NCBI GenBank assembly: GCA_964016885.1
Contig: OZ024741.1
Location: 28,593,456 to 28,657,455, forward strand
Length of the DNA: 64,000 nucleotides
DNA from: Eledone cirrhosa
Taxonomy: Eukaryota; Mollusca; Cephalopoda; Octopoda; Eledonidae
Direction: 5' to 3'
Positions within the stretch are counted from its first letter, which is position 1. Each line of letters begins with the position of its first letter. The notes under the pieces were generated by a model, which was not told where the DNA came from, made no database searches, and saw nothing but the letters and a program-made list of their open reading frames with translations. The position numbers and the translations under genes are program-made. Below are positions 1 to 8,946 of this stretch, one piece after another.

Positions 1-902
1 TTAAGTAGAGTCTATCGACATAACTCCTCTTGTGGAACATGTTGTAGATAGTCAATAGCTTCCTAGTCTTCCTATCCATTTCTTTTTGTTCAGCAACATT
101 CCATCTCAGGATTCCCGCACTGTACCTAATAATAGACACAGCTCGGGAATTTATTGCGCTTATGGCATTTCTGCTGTTCAGATGTGACTTCAATACGCTC
201 CTTACTCTCCGAATGTATTCAGTTCTTAACAATCCCTTCATTTTTTTGTTCTTTATGCCATCAGCCTCCAGAACGCCTCAGAGTCAATTTCCTTTATCAT
301 CTCACCTGTTGGTATCTGGATTCCGTTACTTCTACTCATCACAATGACTCCACACTTACTAATACCAAACTGCATACATATATCACTGCTGAAAATACGG
401 ACAGTGTCAACAAGCACATCCAACTCCTTCTCACTCTTCCCGAAGAGCTTAAGATCGTCCATGAAGAGGAGGTGATTGATGGTAAGCCCTCCCTTTCCCA
501 ACTTGTATCCTGCTCTCACTTCTCGCAGTACACTGGTCAGGGGCATCAGGGCAAGGACAAACAGCAGAGGGGACAGGCTATCTCCCTGGAAGATACCTCT
601 CTTGATCTTCACGTTTCCCAAGGATTCTCCAGTTGATGTCAACTCTGTTTCCCAGGGCCTCATACTTTTGCCCAACAACTGCCTGATCTTGTCTGCCACC
701 TTGAAGATCTCCAGGCTTTTGGTGATCCAAGAATGAGGCACCATGTCAATTGCCTTTCTGTAGTCTATCCATCCCATGGCAAGATCAGTGTGTCTCCTCC
801 TGCTATTCCCCATTACCATCTTATCAATAAGTAACTGGTCCTTTGTACCACGTGACTTCTTTCGGCATCCTTTCTGTTCGTCCGGTAACAAGTTTTGGTA
901 AT

Positions 903-905
<3 letters not shown>
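1..905 (-). pseudogene. LINE reverse-transcriptase remnant (left-edge fragment)
   Basis: Translation of the minus strand gives a non-LTR retrotransposon reverse transcriptase. From the 905 end it reads [20 protein letters not shown], then an RT motif A-like AIDMVPHSW, motif [15 protein letters not shown] near 550-592, and the catalytic box as FMDD (454-465) rather than YADD. Downstream are MSRSNG and a post-RT stretch (RTEYIRRVRSVLKSHL, DRKTRKLLTIYNMFHKRS) that reaches position 1. The frame is broken near 252 (EAFWRLMA then stop), where a small deletion and frameshift separate the RT core from the C-terminal part. The N-terminal side ends at the (TAA)n palindrome at 891-1088, and the C-terminal side continues beyond the window. 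In its LPDEQKG/FMDD style it recalls single-ORF LINEs of the R2/R4 type, but the clade is a guess. It is not functional as seen. Confidence 0.85.
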
Positions 906-974
<69 letters not shown>

Positions 975-1025
975 CAATACCAGTGGTTGTAGGCGCTCTG
1001 GGAGCGCCTACAACCACTGGTATTG

Positions 1026-1076
<51 letters not shown>

Positions 1077-1088
1077 ATTACCAAAACT
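891..1088. repeat. Near-perfect inverted repeat with microsatellite arms
   Basis: The left arm (891-998) begins agttttggtaatagttaat, continues as (TAA)n and ends gtggttgtaggcgctc. After a 3-nt spacer (tgg, 999-1001) the right arm (1002-1088) is its reverse complement and ends attaccaaaact. The arms differ in length by 21 bp, which is seven TAA units; elsewhere I see no mismatch. The outer end of the left arm belongs to the LINE coding sequence (reading NYYQN on the minus strand), so the right arm carries a short inverted copy of LINE sequence. It would form a cruciform or hairpin. Confidence 0.9.
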
Positions 1089-1202
1089 AAACTCCAATAT
1101 AAACATAAATCGCCATAATGTTATGCATAAATATGTTTTTATTTAAATGAGATCATTACCAACGAACATGCTTTCTGCAAATTAGATCGTCTTCGTGCCA
1201 GA

Positions 1203-1268
1203 CTGTCTGTTTGTCTGTCTATTTATCTATCTACCGACTTACCTACCTACTTATGAACCTACGTGTCG

Positions 1269-1350
<82 letters not shown>

Positions 1351-1363
1351 CTATCTGTCTATT
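1203..1363. repeat. (TATC)n / (TGTC)n microsatellite
   Basis: Tetranucleotide tract, starting as tgtctgtttgtctgtc and becoming nearly pure (CTAT)n from 1270 to 1355. It directly precedes the 5' end of the truncated LINE at 1364. The open frames through it (runs of YLSI) are microsatellite artefacts. Confidence 0.95.
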
Positions 1364-1372
1364 GTTGCTGTT

Positions 1373-1735
1373 TGGCTGTGGAAACACCTGGACCTCGTAA
1401 TACAGACGGTACATCTGGACCCGGAGGGTCGACTGGTGGTCCTAGACGTTGACGGTAGTGAAGGTGGAGCCTTCAGGCTGGTGGCCGAATATGCCCCATC
1501 CGGGACACCGCGGCCAGACTTCTTCAAACGTCTAGAGACTTTTCTGGGAGCGTCCCGCTCCCTGCTGTTAGTGGGGGACTGGAATGGAATCCTAGATGCA
1601 CATTGGGACTATGTGGGAGCATGTCCCCATAGAGGGAGGTGTAACAGCCTCAAACAGTTAATCGGCCGATTTGACCTGGCCGATAGATATCGACTAGATT
1701 TTCCGACTGTGCCACTGTGGACGTGAACTAATCGC
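1373..1735 (+). pseudogene. Endonuclease-domain remnant of the LINE
   Basis: The frame starting near 1373 reads HLDLVIQTVHLDPEGRLVVL, then RLVAEYAPSG and a SLLLVGDWN motif with GDWN at 1574-1585. This GDxN-type box is a conserved active-site loop of APE-like LINE endonucleases, which nick the target DNA. Only the C-terminal half of the domain is present. A stop follows PTVPLWT at 1724-1726, but the expected continuation (SRSYLDRVLV) reads on in another frame around 1735-1775. The fragment begins at the microsatellite, so truncation rather than decay removed the start. Confidence 0.75.
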
Positions 1736-2127
1736 AGCGGAACATCTAGATCGTACCTAGATAGGGTTCTAGTTAGAAAGAAGGATAGGGACATGTTAAG
1801 CTGTCCACAAATGTTCATGGTTGCCTATTCAGATCACAAATTAGTGATCTGCTTAGTCAACCTTGACAAAACCCATAGACAGGGACCCGGCTACTGGAAG
1901 CTGAACTTGTCGTTACCGACATGCAAAGCCTACAGTAGACGGATTAGCACTTTAGTTAATCAGAACTTGACGGGGGCCATTGTCAACAACAGATGGTGGT
2001 ACTCTCTCAAGAGGGCAGTTAGATTAGACTCGATAGGTTTTAGTAAAGAATTAGTGTTAGAACTAAAACCGAAAAGGAACTGGTAGATAAAGTAGAAGAG
2101 CCACTTAGGAGTGGCAACGTAGCCAGC

Positions 2128-3697
2128 GTGCTAGCGACGAGAACGGCCTTTGACCAGTTCTTCGACGCAAAGCATGAAGGTTGCGTTGTCAGAAGCAAAA
2201 TACGTGCTCTGGGAAACGAGGGAGCCAAAGCTGTTAGTTGGGCCCGAGTGACGGAGGCGAAAAGTGGCAAAAAGTCCATGATTCGATTTTTGAAGGACCA
2301 AGACGGACGCGTGATACGTGAGCCGAAGCAGATGTGCGCGGCCTTTCAGCGGCACTTTGCTCAACTGTTCGGGCAGGGCGGCGCGCCGGGAGGGGCTATG
2401 GATTTCGGTCCATACTTCAACGGCCTACCGCGACTCTCGAAAGTTTTGCGAAAGGCCGATTTCGGCCGCTGAGATAGGGTACGCGCTGAGCCAATGCGGC
2501 AAACGCAAATCTCCAGGTCTCGACGGTCTACCCTACGAATTTTACGTAGCAATGCCGGACTTGTTCTCCGGTCTCCTGGAAGCGGTCTACTGCAACTGGC
2601 AGCAGAACAGGAGAATTCCCAGTTCTGTGACGAAGGGCGTAGTCACGTTAGTCAGGAAGGACGAGAATAAGGAGGATGACATAGGAAACTTCCGGCTCAT
2701 AACTCTGCTAAACACAGAGTTACAGATTTTGGCCAAGGTGTTGGCAAAGAGGCTGGCGCTTGTCGTCGAAAACCTGGTAGGAGAAGCGCAGACATGCGCA
2801 ATCCCGACCAGATCCATACACGACAACCTCCACCTCATGCGATACATTATAGAGAGGGTTGGGTGTAAACCCGGCTTCGGTGGGGCCCTGATCAACTTGG
2901 ATCAGTCTAAGGCTTTCGATAGGGTTGACCATCGTTACCTGGATGCAGTGCTCGAGGCGGCAGGCTTCGGACCCGTGTTCAGGGGCTGGATTGCTGCAAT
3001 GCACAGCAGCAACATCTGCTCAAGAGTCAAGGTGAACGGCTACCTCTTCATATCACGCGATCCATCCGACAGGGATGCCCTCTCTCCTCTCTTCTGTACG
3101 TACTGACTCTCGAGCCACTACTGCGGAAGTTGGAGCTATTGCAGGGCATCCCCTTTGGAACCGGGACTGCGAAAAGCGGCGTCGGCCTATGCCGACGACG
3201 TGACAGTAATGGTGTCGAGCACTTCGCAAATCGGGGAGGTCGACACCTTACTGGAGGAATACGAAAGATTCACAGGAGCGAAGCTGAACCGGGACAAGTC
3301 CATCGGTTTGCAACTCGGATCGTGGAGAGGCAAACCGATGCCTTCCGATGACGTCGTCGGACGCTGGACGGAAGGACCGGTAAAGCTGCTCGGGGTCTGG
3401 TTTGGTCTGGACCTCCAGGTAGAGAAGAACTGGAATGAGGTGACGGCCAAGGTGTTTGCGCTCACCAAGAAGTGGGCCGAGTGCAAACTATCCTTGAAAG
3501 GTCGAGTGGAGGTGGCAAACACTTATATAGCGTCCGCCATCTACTACCACTTGACCGTCGTGCCTTGTCCAGCCAAAACGCTCACCAAAATGGAGCGCGC
3601 GCTCTTCCAAGTCCTTTGGAAGAAACGGGCTCCTTTGGTGAGAAGATCCATCTGCTGCCAACACCCTTCAAACGGAGGCTGGGGATGCCGCGGCTGA
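2128..3697 (+). pseudogene. Reverse-transcriptase domain of the LINE, frameshifted
   Basis: The linker (AFDQFFDAKHEGC, FLKDQDGRVIREPKQM) is in one frame from 2128 to about 2450. The RT core then continues in another frame with KSPGLDGLPYEFY, RLITLLNTELQILAKVLAKR, motif A LDQSKAFDRVDH (2897 onward) and a damaged motif B (RDALSP in place of the usual G.PLSP). A further frameshift near 3090 restores LYVLTLEPLLRKL, and the core continues as AYADD (3188-3199) and LKLLGVWFG-like thumb sequence. The catalytic aspartates are intact, but the two shifts rule out a full-length product. Confidence 0.85.
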
Positions 3698-4539
3698 CGA
3701 TGCGCAAACACGCGCTCAGGCTGCGGCACCTCCACGTATTCCTCACCGGACAACCGGTGTGGGCCCCGTTCGTGAGGCGAGCCTTCCCACAACTCGTCTC
3801 GCTAACCGAGCTGCAGTCCTGGGTCAAGCAAAGAACGAGGAAAATGGGCGACTGGCACATCGAATGTGCTCAGGCGCTCACAGTCCTCTGGCAAACGGAC
3901 CCGGCGATCAGTGGAGACTCCACTTCGACATTCTATAGAGGGTTGGTCCGCAGCAAGTGCGACGACGCGCTCAGAGGAACACTGGGCGTAGAGGAGGACG
4001 AACTGGTCAGTCTTCCCGGGACCAATGGACAACTTCCAAAAGTACCTGGCCTGGCAGTGCTACCGAGGAGCTCTACCAGTTCGAGATAAGCTCTACAGAC
4101 ACGGGCGCCCGGGAAGGGACCCTTCGAAAAAGATCTGTCCGAGATGCATGCGCGACGAGGAAACCGTCGCGCACGCATTTGTACACTGCCCGGGCGTTAC
4201 CGACCTGTGGGGCTATGTAGAACGACTATTGTCGCGGGTGGGACCAATCCAGTTGACCACCGAGTCCATTGTCATGATCAAACCGCCACCCTGCTTAAAA
4301 AACGAGGAAGAGGCGGTTTTCCTATGGTGAGAGAGGTTATATGGTGGACGAGGTTAAAAGGGCTGAGGTCAGACACCTTTCTCTCCGGCGAGCAACTGAT
4401 TCGTTTTTTCAAATATCATTTTGGAAGAAGAATCAGGATGGAGAGAGAGGTGCTGTCCCCCAGCAAATTTGATAAAAGGTGGATGAATGTGGCAAATCTG
4501 GCCCGAGTGGTTGGGCCATCTCTCTATATAAGCCTGTAG
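3698..4539 (+). pseudogene. LINE C-terminal region with CCHC zinc-finger-like motif
   Basis: After the RT the frame changes near 3700 (GMPRLTMRKHALRLRHLHVF) and again near 4025 (FQKYLAWQCYRGALPVRDKL). A C-x2-C-x7-H-x4-C arrangement, CPRCMRDEETVAHAFVHC, lies at about 4136-4189 and is followed by DLWGYVERLL. This finger is typical of the C-terminus of LINE ORF2 proteins (zf-RVT type) and is thought to bind nucleic acid. A last shift near 4330 leads to FLSGEQLIRFFKYHFGRRIR and a stop at 4537-4539. Confidence 0.7.
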
Positions 4540-4759
4540 GTTGAGGAAAAAGAGGAAGAGAGGAAGGGAGTACTCACTCTTGGTGCTCCTGGAGATGAGG
4601 GTTGTACATTTTTTCGGGGTGTGTACAACCCTAGTGTAACGCCTCCCCCTATTGGGGATTTCAATTGTTATTTGTTAGTTTATTAATAGTTTTATTTTCA
4701 TATACCTGTATGTAAACTCCCCATTTGTATTTGTCCCCTTCTTTTGGGCCCTTGTGGCT

Positions 4760-4765
4760 AATAAA
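4760..4765 (+). promoter_or_regulatory. Polyadenylation signal AATAAA of the LINE
   Basis: AATAAA lies 4 nt before the TTTATCTATC tail and about 220 nt after the last LINE coding stop. This is where a LINE 3' processing signal is expected. Confidence 0.6.
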
Positions 4766-4769
4766 GAAA

Positions 4770-4798
4770 TTTATCTATCTCTCTACCTATCTATCTGC
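4770..4798 (+). repeat. (TATC)n-like tail at LINE 3' end
   Basis: Short imperfect TATC/CTCTAC tract directly after the AATAAA region. It matches the longer (TATC)n on the other side of the element (1203-1363). Confidence 0.8.
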
Positions 4799-4868
4799 AC
4801 ACACAGATCTTGCTCTCTCTCTATTCATATTTCTTTCCTTCCATTTTTAGTACATTACCTTCTTCCTA

Positions 4869-6872
4869 GCCATCCATCCAACCAGCCCACCAGTCCATCA
4901 GCCAACCATCCAACCAGCCAACCATCCAACCATCCAACCAGCCCACCAGTCCATCAGCCCACCATCCAACCAGCCCACCATCTACCAGCCAACCAGCCTA
5001 ACATCCAACTAGCCCACCAGCCCACCAGCCCACCAGCCAACCAGCCAACCAACCAACCAACCAGCCCACCAGCCCACCAGTCCACCATCAAAGCAGCTAA
5101 CCAGCCCACCATCCAATCAGGCCACCATCCAACCATCCAACCAGCTCACCAGTCCAACATCAACCAGCCAACCAGTCCACCAGTCCACCATTCCATCAGC
5201 CCACCATCCAACCAGCCAACCAGCCAACCAACCAACCAACCAGCCCACCAGCCCACCAGTCCACCATCCAACCAGCCCACCATCCAACGAGCCAACCAGC
5301 CCACCAGCCAACCAGCCAACCAGCCAACCAGCCAACCAGCCAACCCTCCAGCCAGCACGCCAACCATTCAACCAGCCAACCAGACCACCAATGAACCAGC
5401 CAACTAGCCAACCAGCCAACCATCCAAACAGTCCAACAGCCACCAGCCCACCATCGACCAGCCAACCAGCCAACTATCCAACCATCCCACCATCCAACCA
5501 GCCGACCAGTCCCCCAGTCCACCAGCCATCCATCCAACCAGCCCACCATCCAACCATCCAACCATCCAACCATCCAACCAGCCAACCATCCCATCAGCCT
5601 ACCAGCCCGACAGACGACCAGCCCACCAGTCCAACAGTCCTCCAGCCAACCAGCTAACCATCCAACCATCCAACCAGCCCACCATCAAAGCAGCTAACCA
5701 GCCCACCATCCAATCAGGCCACCATCCAACCATCCAACCAGCTCACCAGTCCAACATCAACCAGCCAACCAGTCCACCAGTCCACCATTCCATCAGCCCA
5801 CCATCCAACCAGCCAACCAGCCAACCAGCCAACCATCCAACCAACCAACCAACCAGCCAACCAGCCAACCATCCAACCATCCAACCAACCCACCATCCCA
5901 CCATCCAACCATCCAACCAACCCACCATCCCACCATCCAACCACCCAACCAGCCCACCAGTCCACCATCCAACCATCCAACCATCCAACCAACCCACCAT
6001 CCCACCATCCAACCAGCCAACCAACCCATCATCCAACCATCCAACCAGCCCACCATCCAACCAACCCACCATCCCACCATCCAACCATCCAACCAACCCA
6101 CCATCCCACCATCCAACCATCCAACCAGCCCACCATCCAACCAGCCAACCATCCAACCAACCAACCAGCCAACCAGCCAACCATCCAACCATCCAACCAG
6201 CCCACCATCCAACCAGCCAACCAACCCATCATCCAACCATCCAACCAGCCCACCATCCAACCAGCCAACCATCCCACCAACCAATCAGCCAACCAGCCAG
6301 CCAGCCCACCATCCAACCATCCAACCAGCCCACCATCCAACCATCCAACCAACCCACCATCCAACCAGCCAGCCAGCCCACCATCCAACCAGCCAACCAA
6401 CCCATCATCCAACCATCCAACCAACCCATCATCCAACCATCCAACCAGCCCACCATCCAACCAGCCAACCAACCCATCATCCAACCATCCAACCAGCCCA
6501 CCATCCAACCAGCCAGCCATCCCACCAACCAACCAGCCAACCAGCCAGCCAGCCCACCATCCAACCATCCAACCAGCCCACCATCCAACCAGCCAGCCAG
6601 CCCACCATCCAACCATCCAACCAGCCCACCATCCAACCAGCCAACCAACCCATCATCCAACCATCCAACCAGCCCACCATCCAACCATACAACCAACCCA
6701 CCATCCAACCATACAACCAGCCCACCATCCAACCAGCCAGCCAGCCCACCATCCATCCACCCAACCAGCCCACCAGTCGACCATCCAACCAGCCAACCAT
6801 CCAGCCATCCAACCAGTCAACCAGCAAACCATCCAGCCAGCCCACCATCCAACCAGCCCACAAGCCGACCAA
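4869..6872. repeat. 2-kb CCAN / 8-bp CCAACCAN minisatellite
   Basis: An almost unbroken 4-bp rhythm of CCAA, CCAG, CCAT, CCCA and CCAC, most often as 8-bp pairs such as ccaaccag and ccaaccat. All frames on both strands stay open for long stretches (PTSQPANQ on the plus strand, VGWLDGWM on the minus) because stops are rare in this composition. These are not genes. A segment around 5080-5222 recurs at about 5677-5819 (offset 597 bp). Confidence 0.95.
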
Positions 6873-7239
6873 TTACTACTGGTTCGAAGAGGTTGATAAT
6901 GTATGAGAATGGTAATGATAATGATGATGGTGGTGGTGGTGAAGAAGAAGACTTGACAAGTCATGCATTGCAGTATTTTCTTCTGTTTCTTTACTAAAAT
7001 ACGACATGTGAGGCTGTCTTTATATCGACATTAAAGTTTGTCAATGTGAAATAGTTCTATACATACTTACAAGTACAGAAAAAAACCACCCTGGAATATA
7101 TATTGACATACATTATATAACGTTTTAATTATATAACGTTTAAGTTCTCTTGAAGAGATAAAACGACAAGATTTAATCTATTAAAGATTTTTTGGTAAAC
7201 AAATATTGATTATATAAATCTAGTAACTTTTATATAATA
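6873..7239. other. AT-rich intergenic DNA, nothing recognised
   Basis: Contains a short GATGGTGGTGG/GAAGAAG tract near 6920-6950 and then AT-rich sequence. I see no coding potential or known repeat. Confidence 0.5.
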
Positions 7240-7360
7240 CACACATGCATATATATATATACATATATACATAAGTACGTACGTACATACATACATGCAT
7301 ACATATATACGTATGTACGTACGTGCATATATACATACGTACATATATACCTTCATACAT
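7240..7360. repeat. (ATAC)n / (GTAC)n microsatellite
   Basis: Imperfect ATAC, GTAC and TATA tetranucleotide tract including runs such as gtacgtacgtacatac. Confidence 0.9.
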
Positions 7361-7965
7361 GGTGGCTGCCAACTCGTTTTCGAGTACGGCCACTACTTTA
7401 TATCCATGTAGGAGAACCCCTACCGATGCGCTGAACGAGTGTGACTTTTTAGTCCACCCAGCGACTTGAAAACTCTGGTACAAACACTACACTTGTGACA
7501 ATTATTGACACACAGTGCTGGGCCCATGGTACCATGTGACGACAAGTGCAGAGAGATCTGCAGATATAAAGCAATGCCTGTGCCGTGAAGCTTTTATAGT
7601 GAGCAAAGGCACTGCACAAAGCCAGTCCCACTCTCTTAACCAAGATGATATTTACCAAAAAGAAGAACAAGTCAACATCATTGGATACCATCAGGGTTGC
7701 AGGTGTTATATCAGAGTTTTCCTTCTCTTAGAATTCTGCCTTGACAAAGGCTAAGGGGTCATCTCTCCCGGTGATTTTGGATGGCCATTGACTCTTAAGA
7801 ACTCCATTGCCCTTTGACAGGTTTTGTTTTTAGTCCTGCAGGATGTCCAAAGTCACCCTCCTCACCAAGAAACCTTGGTGGGGTTGCCAGTTTAGTCGCC
7901 AACGACCCGACCATGAGACAGGTTGTACTGGGATACATGTTACCAGTAGCACCAACTGGTGACCT
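7361..7965. other. Unassigned sequence between two ATAC microsatellites
   Basis: About 600 bp of higher-complexity DNA lying between two ATAC-type tracts that share the word 'ccttcatacat' at their inner or outer edges. Open frames of 70-140 residues on either strand show no recognisable domain and run into the microsatellites. It may be an old interspersed repeat; I do not recognise it. Confidence 0.4.
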
Positions 7966-8175
7966 TCATACATACGTACATACGTACATACATACATGCA
8001 TACATACATACACAGACTCACGCACACACACACATAAATACGTTTATATATGCATGCATATGTATACACACATCCACACATACGCTCGCGCACACACGCA
8101 CACATATACATATATACATATATACATATATACATGCATACATATATATATACATATATATGTGTGTGTATGTAC
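7966..8175. repeat. (ACAT)n / (AC)n / (TA)n compound microsatellite
   Basis: Runs of catacatacgtac, acacacac and tatatacata in succession. Translated YIYIH and HTHT strings are artefacts. Confidence 0.9.
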
Positions 8176-8375
8176 CATAGGCGGTATGCTGTTTGAGTAC
8201 TCGATGCTCGCGCAGAGCAGAGTATATTATTATAGATAACGAGGAATCAGTAATCCATTACAATTTATTAACACATTACATATGTTTCTCCGTCGATCAG
8301 CTCAAGGCAGGATCTGTTACAGATCGAACCCGACTCAGCATTCGCAAGTTCCTCAGATATGTTTTGCGTTTTCAA

Positions 8376-8525
8376 AGCAACAACATCGACATCAACAACA
8401 GTAACAGCAACAGCAACACCAACCAAAACAAAGGCAACACCAGCATCAACATCACATCAACAATGACAACAACAACAACAACAGCAACAAAAATACCACC
8501 TCAACAACAACACCAACTACAACGG
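8376..8525. repeat. CAACAR-type trinucleotide-rich tract
   Basis: AACAAC, AGCAAC and ATCAAC repeats (for example acaacaacaacaacagcaac) over about 150 bp. The surrounding 8176-8375 and 8526-8698 hold nothing I recognise. Confidence 0.85.
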
Positions 8526-8698
8526 TCGTCGTATGTCAGTCTCAAGGCTCTCTTGTCTACATTTTAACAATATTTTATCAGTAAATTTCGAGACACTCCT
8601 GAGATTAAATTGTAAGACAAGACACCTGATTACAAATTGAGATTTTAGTAATCAACTAAACCAAAAACTTTGTAACCACCGAAATGATAGTTTTGGAT

Positions 8699-8845
8699 TT
8701 AGACACAAGGCCAACAATTTTGTCAGAAAGGGAGAGTCGATTAAATTGAAAGGCAAAACTAACCTCGGTGGGATTTGAACTCAGAACGTAAACGACCGTA
8801 ACTCTATGCCACAAAGCAGATTGCCCGACACCTTACCGATACCAC
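8699..8845 (-). mobile_element. tRNA-derived SINE remnant at the left edge of the satellite
   Basis: Read on the minus strand this is a cephalopod-type SINE. A degenerate tRNA-like head lies at about 8811-8844, the B-box-like GAGTTCAAATCCC at about 8770-8783, then gttttgcctttcaatttaat and gttggccttgtgtct at the 3' end near 8699. It shares body sequence with the SINEs at 54011-54183 and 55206-55390, although the 3' part (agtcgactctccctttctg-like) suggests a different subfamily. It has the same orientation as the right-hand SINE and is separated from the first full satellite unit by only about 15 bp. The word cacaaagca occurs both at the start of its head (8810) and at the start of the array (8860). 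Confidence 0.8.
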
Positions 8846-8946
8846 AAAACCAGAAGTAACACAAAGCATGGTGTCCAACACTCTACAGACACTGCCAACC
8901 CAAGCATAGTGTCCAACACTCTACAGACACTGCCAACCCAAGCATA

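Larger units (their letters stand above)
1364..4769 (+). mobile_element. 5'-truncated Tx1/L1-like LINE, degenerate
   Basis: A single plus-strand non-LTR retrotransposon of about 3.4 kb. In order it has the C-terminal part of an APE-type endonuclease, a linker, a reverse transcriptase with YADD at 3188-3199, a C-terminal CCHC finger, an untranslated tail and AATAAA at 4760-4765. Coding is spread over at least two frames with stops and frameshifts near 1726, 2090, 2450, 3090, 3700 and 4330, so it is dead. The start of the endonuclease and any ORF1 are missing, indicating 5' truncation. The domain order and the RT wording (KSPGLDGLPYEFY, NFRLITLLN) resemble Tx1/L1-group elements. Both ends abut (TATC)-type microsatellite, which may be the target (see findings). 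Confidence 0.85.

Noticed and set aside
154..736. Plus-strand frames at 154-636 and 476-736
   Set aside because: They are antisense shadows of the minus-strand LINE RT.
4869..6872. Pro/Thr/Gln-rich and Gly/Trp/Val-rich proteins on either strand
   Set aside because: These are translations of a CCAN simple repeat, open in most frames on both strands.
7814..8239. 141-residue frame ending in His/Thr/Tyr/Ile repeats
   Set aside because: The second half is microsatellite translation. The first half has no recognisable domain, and no splice or start evidence exists.
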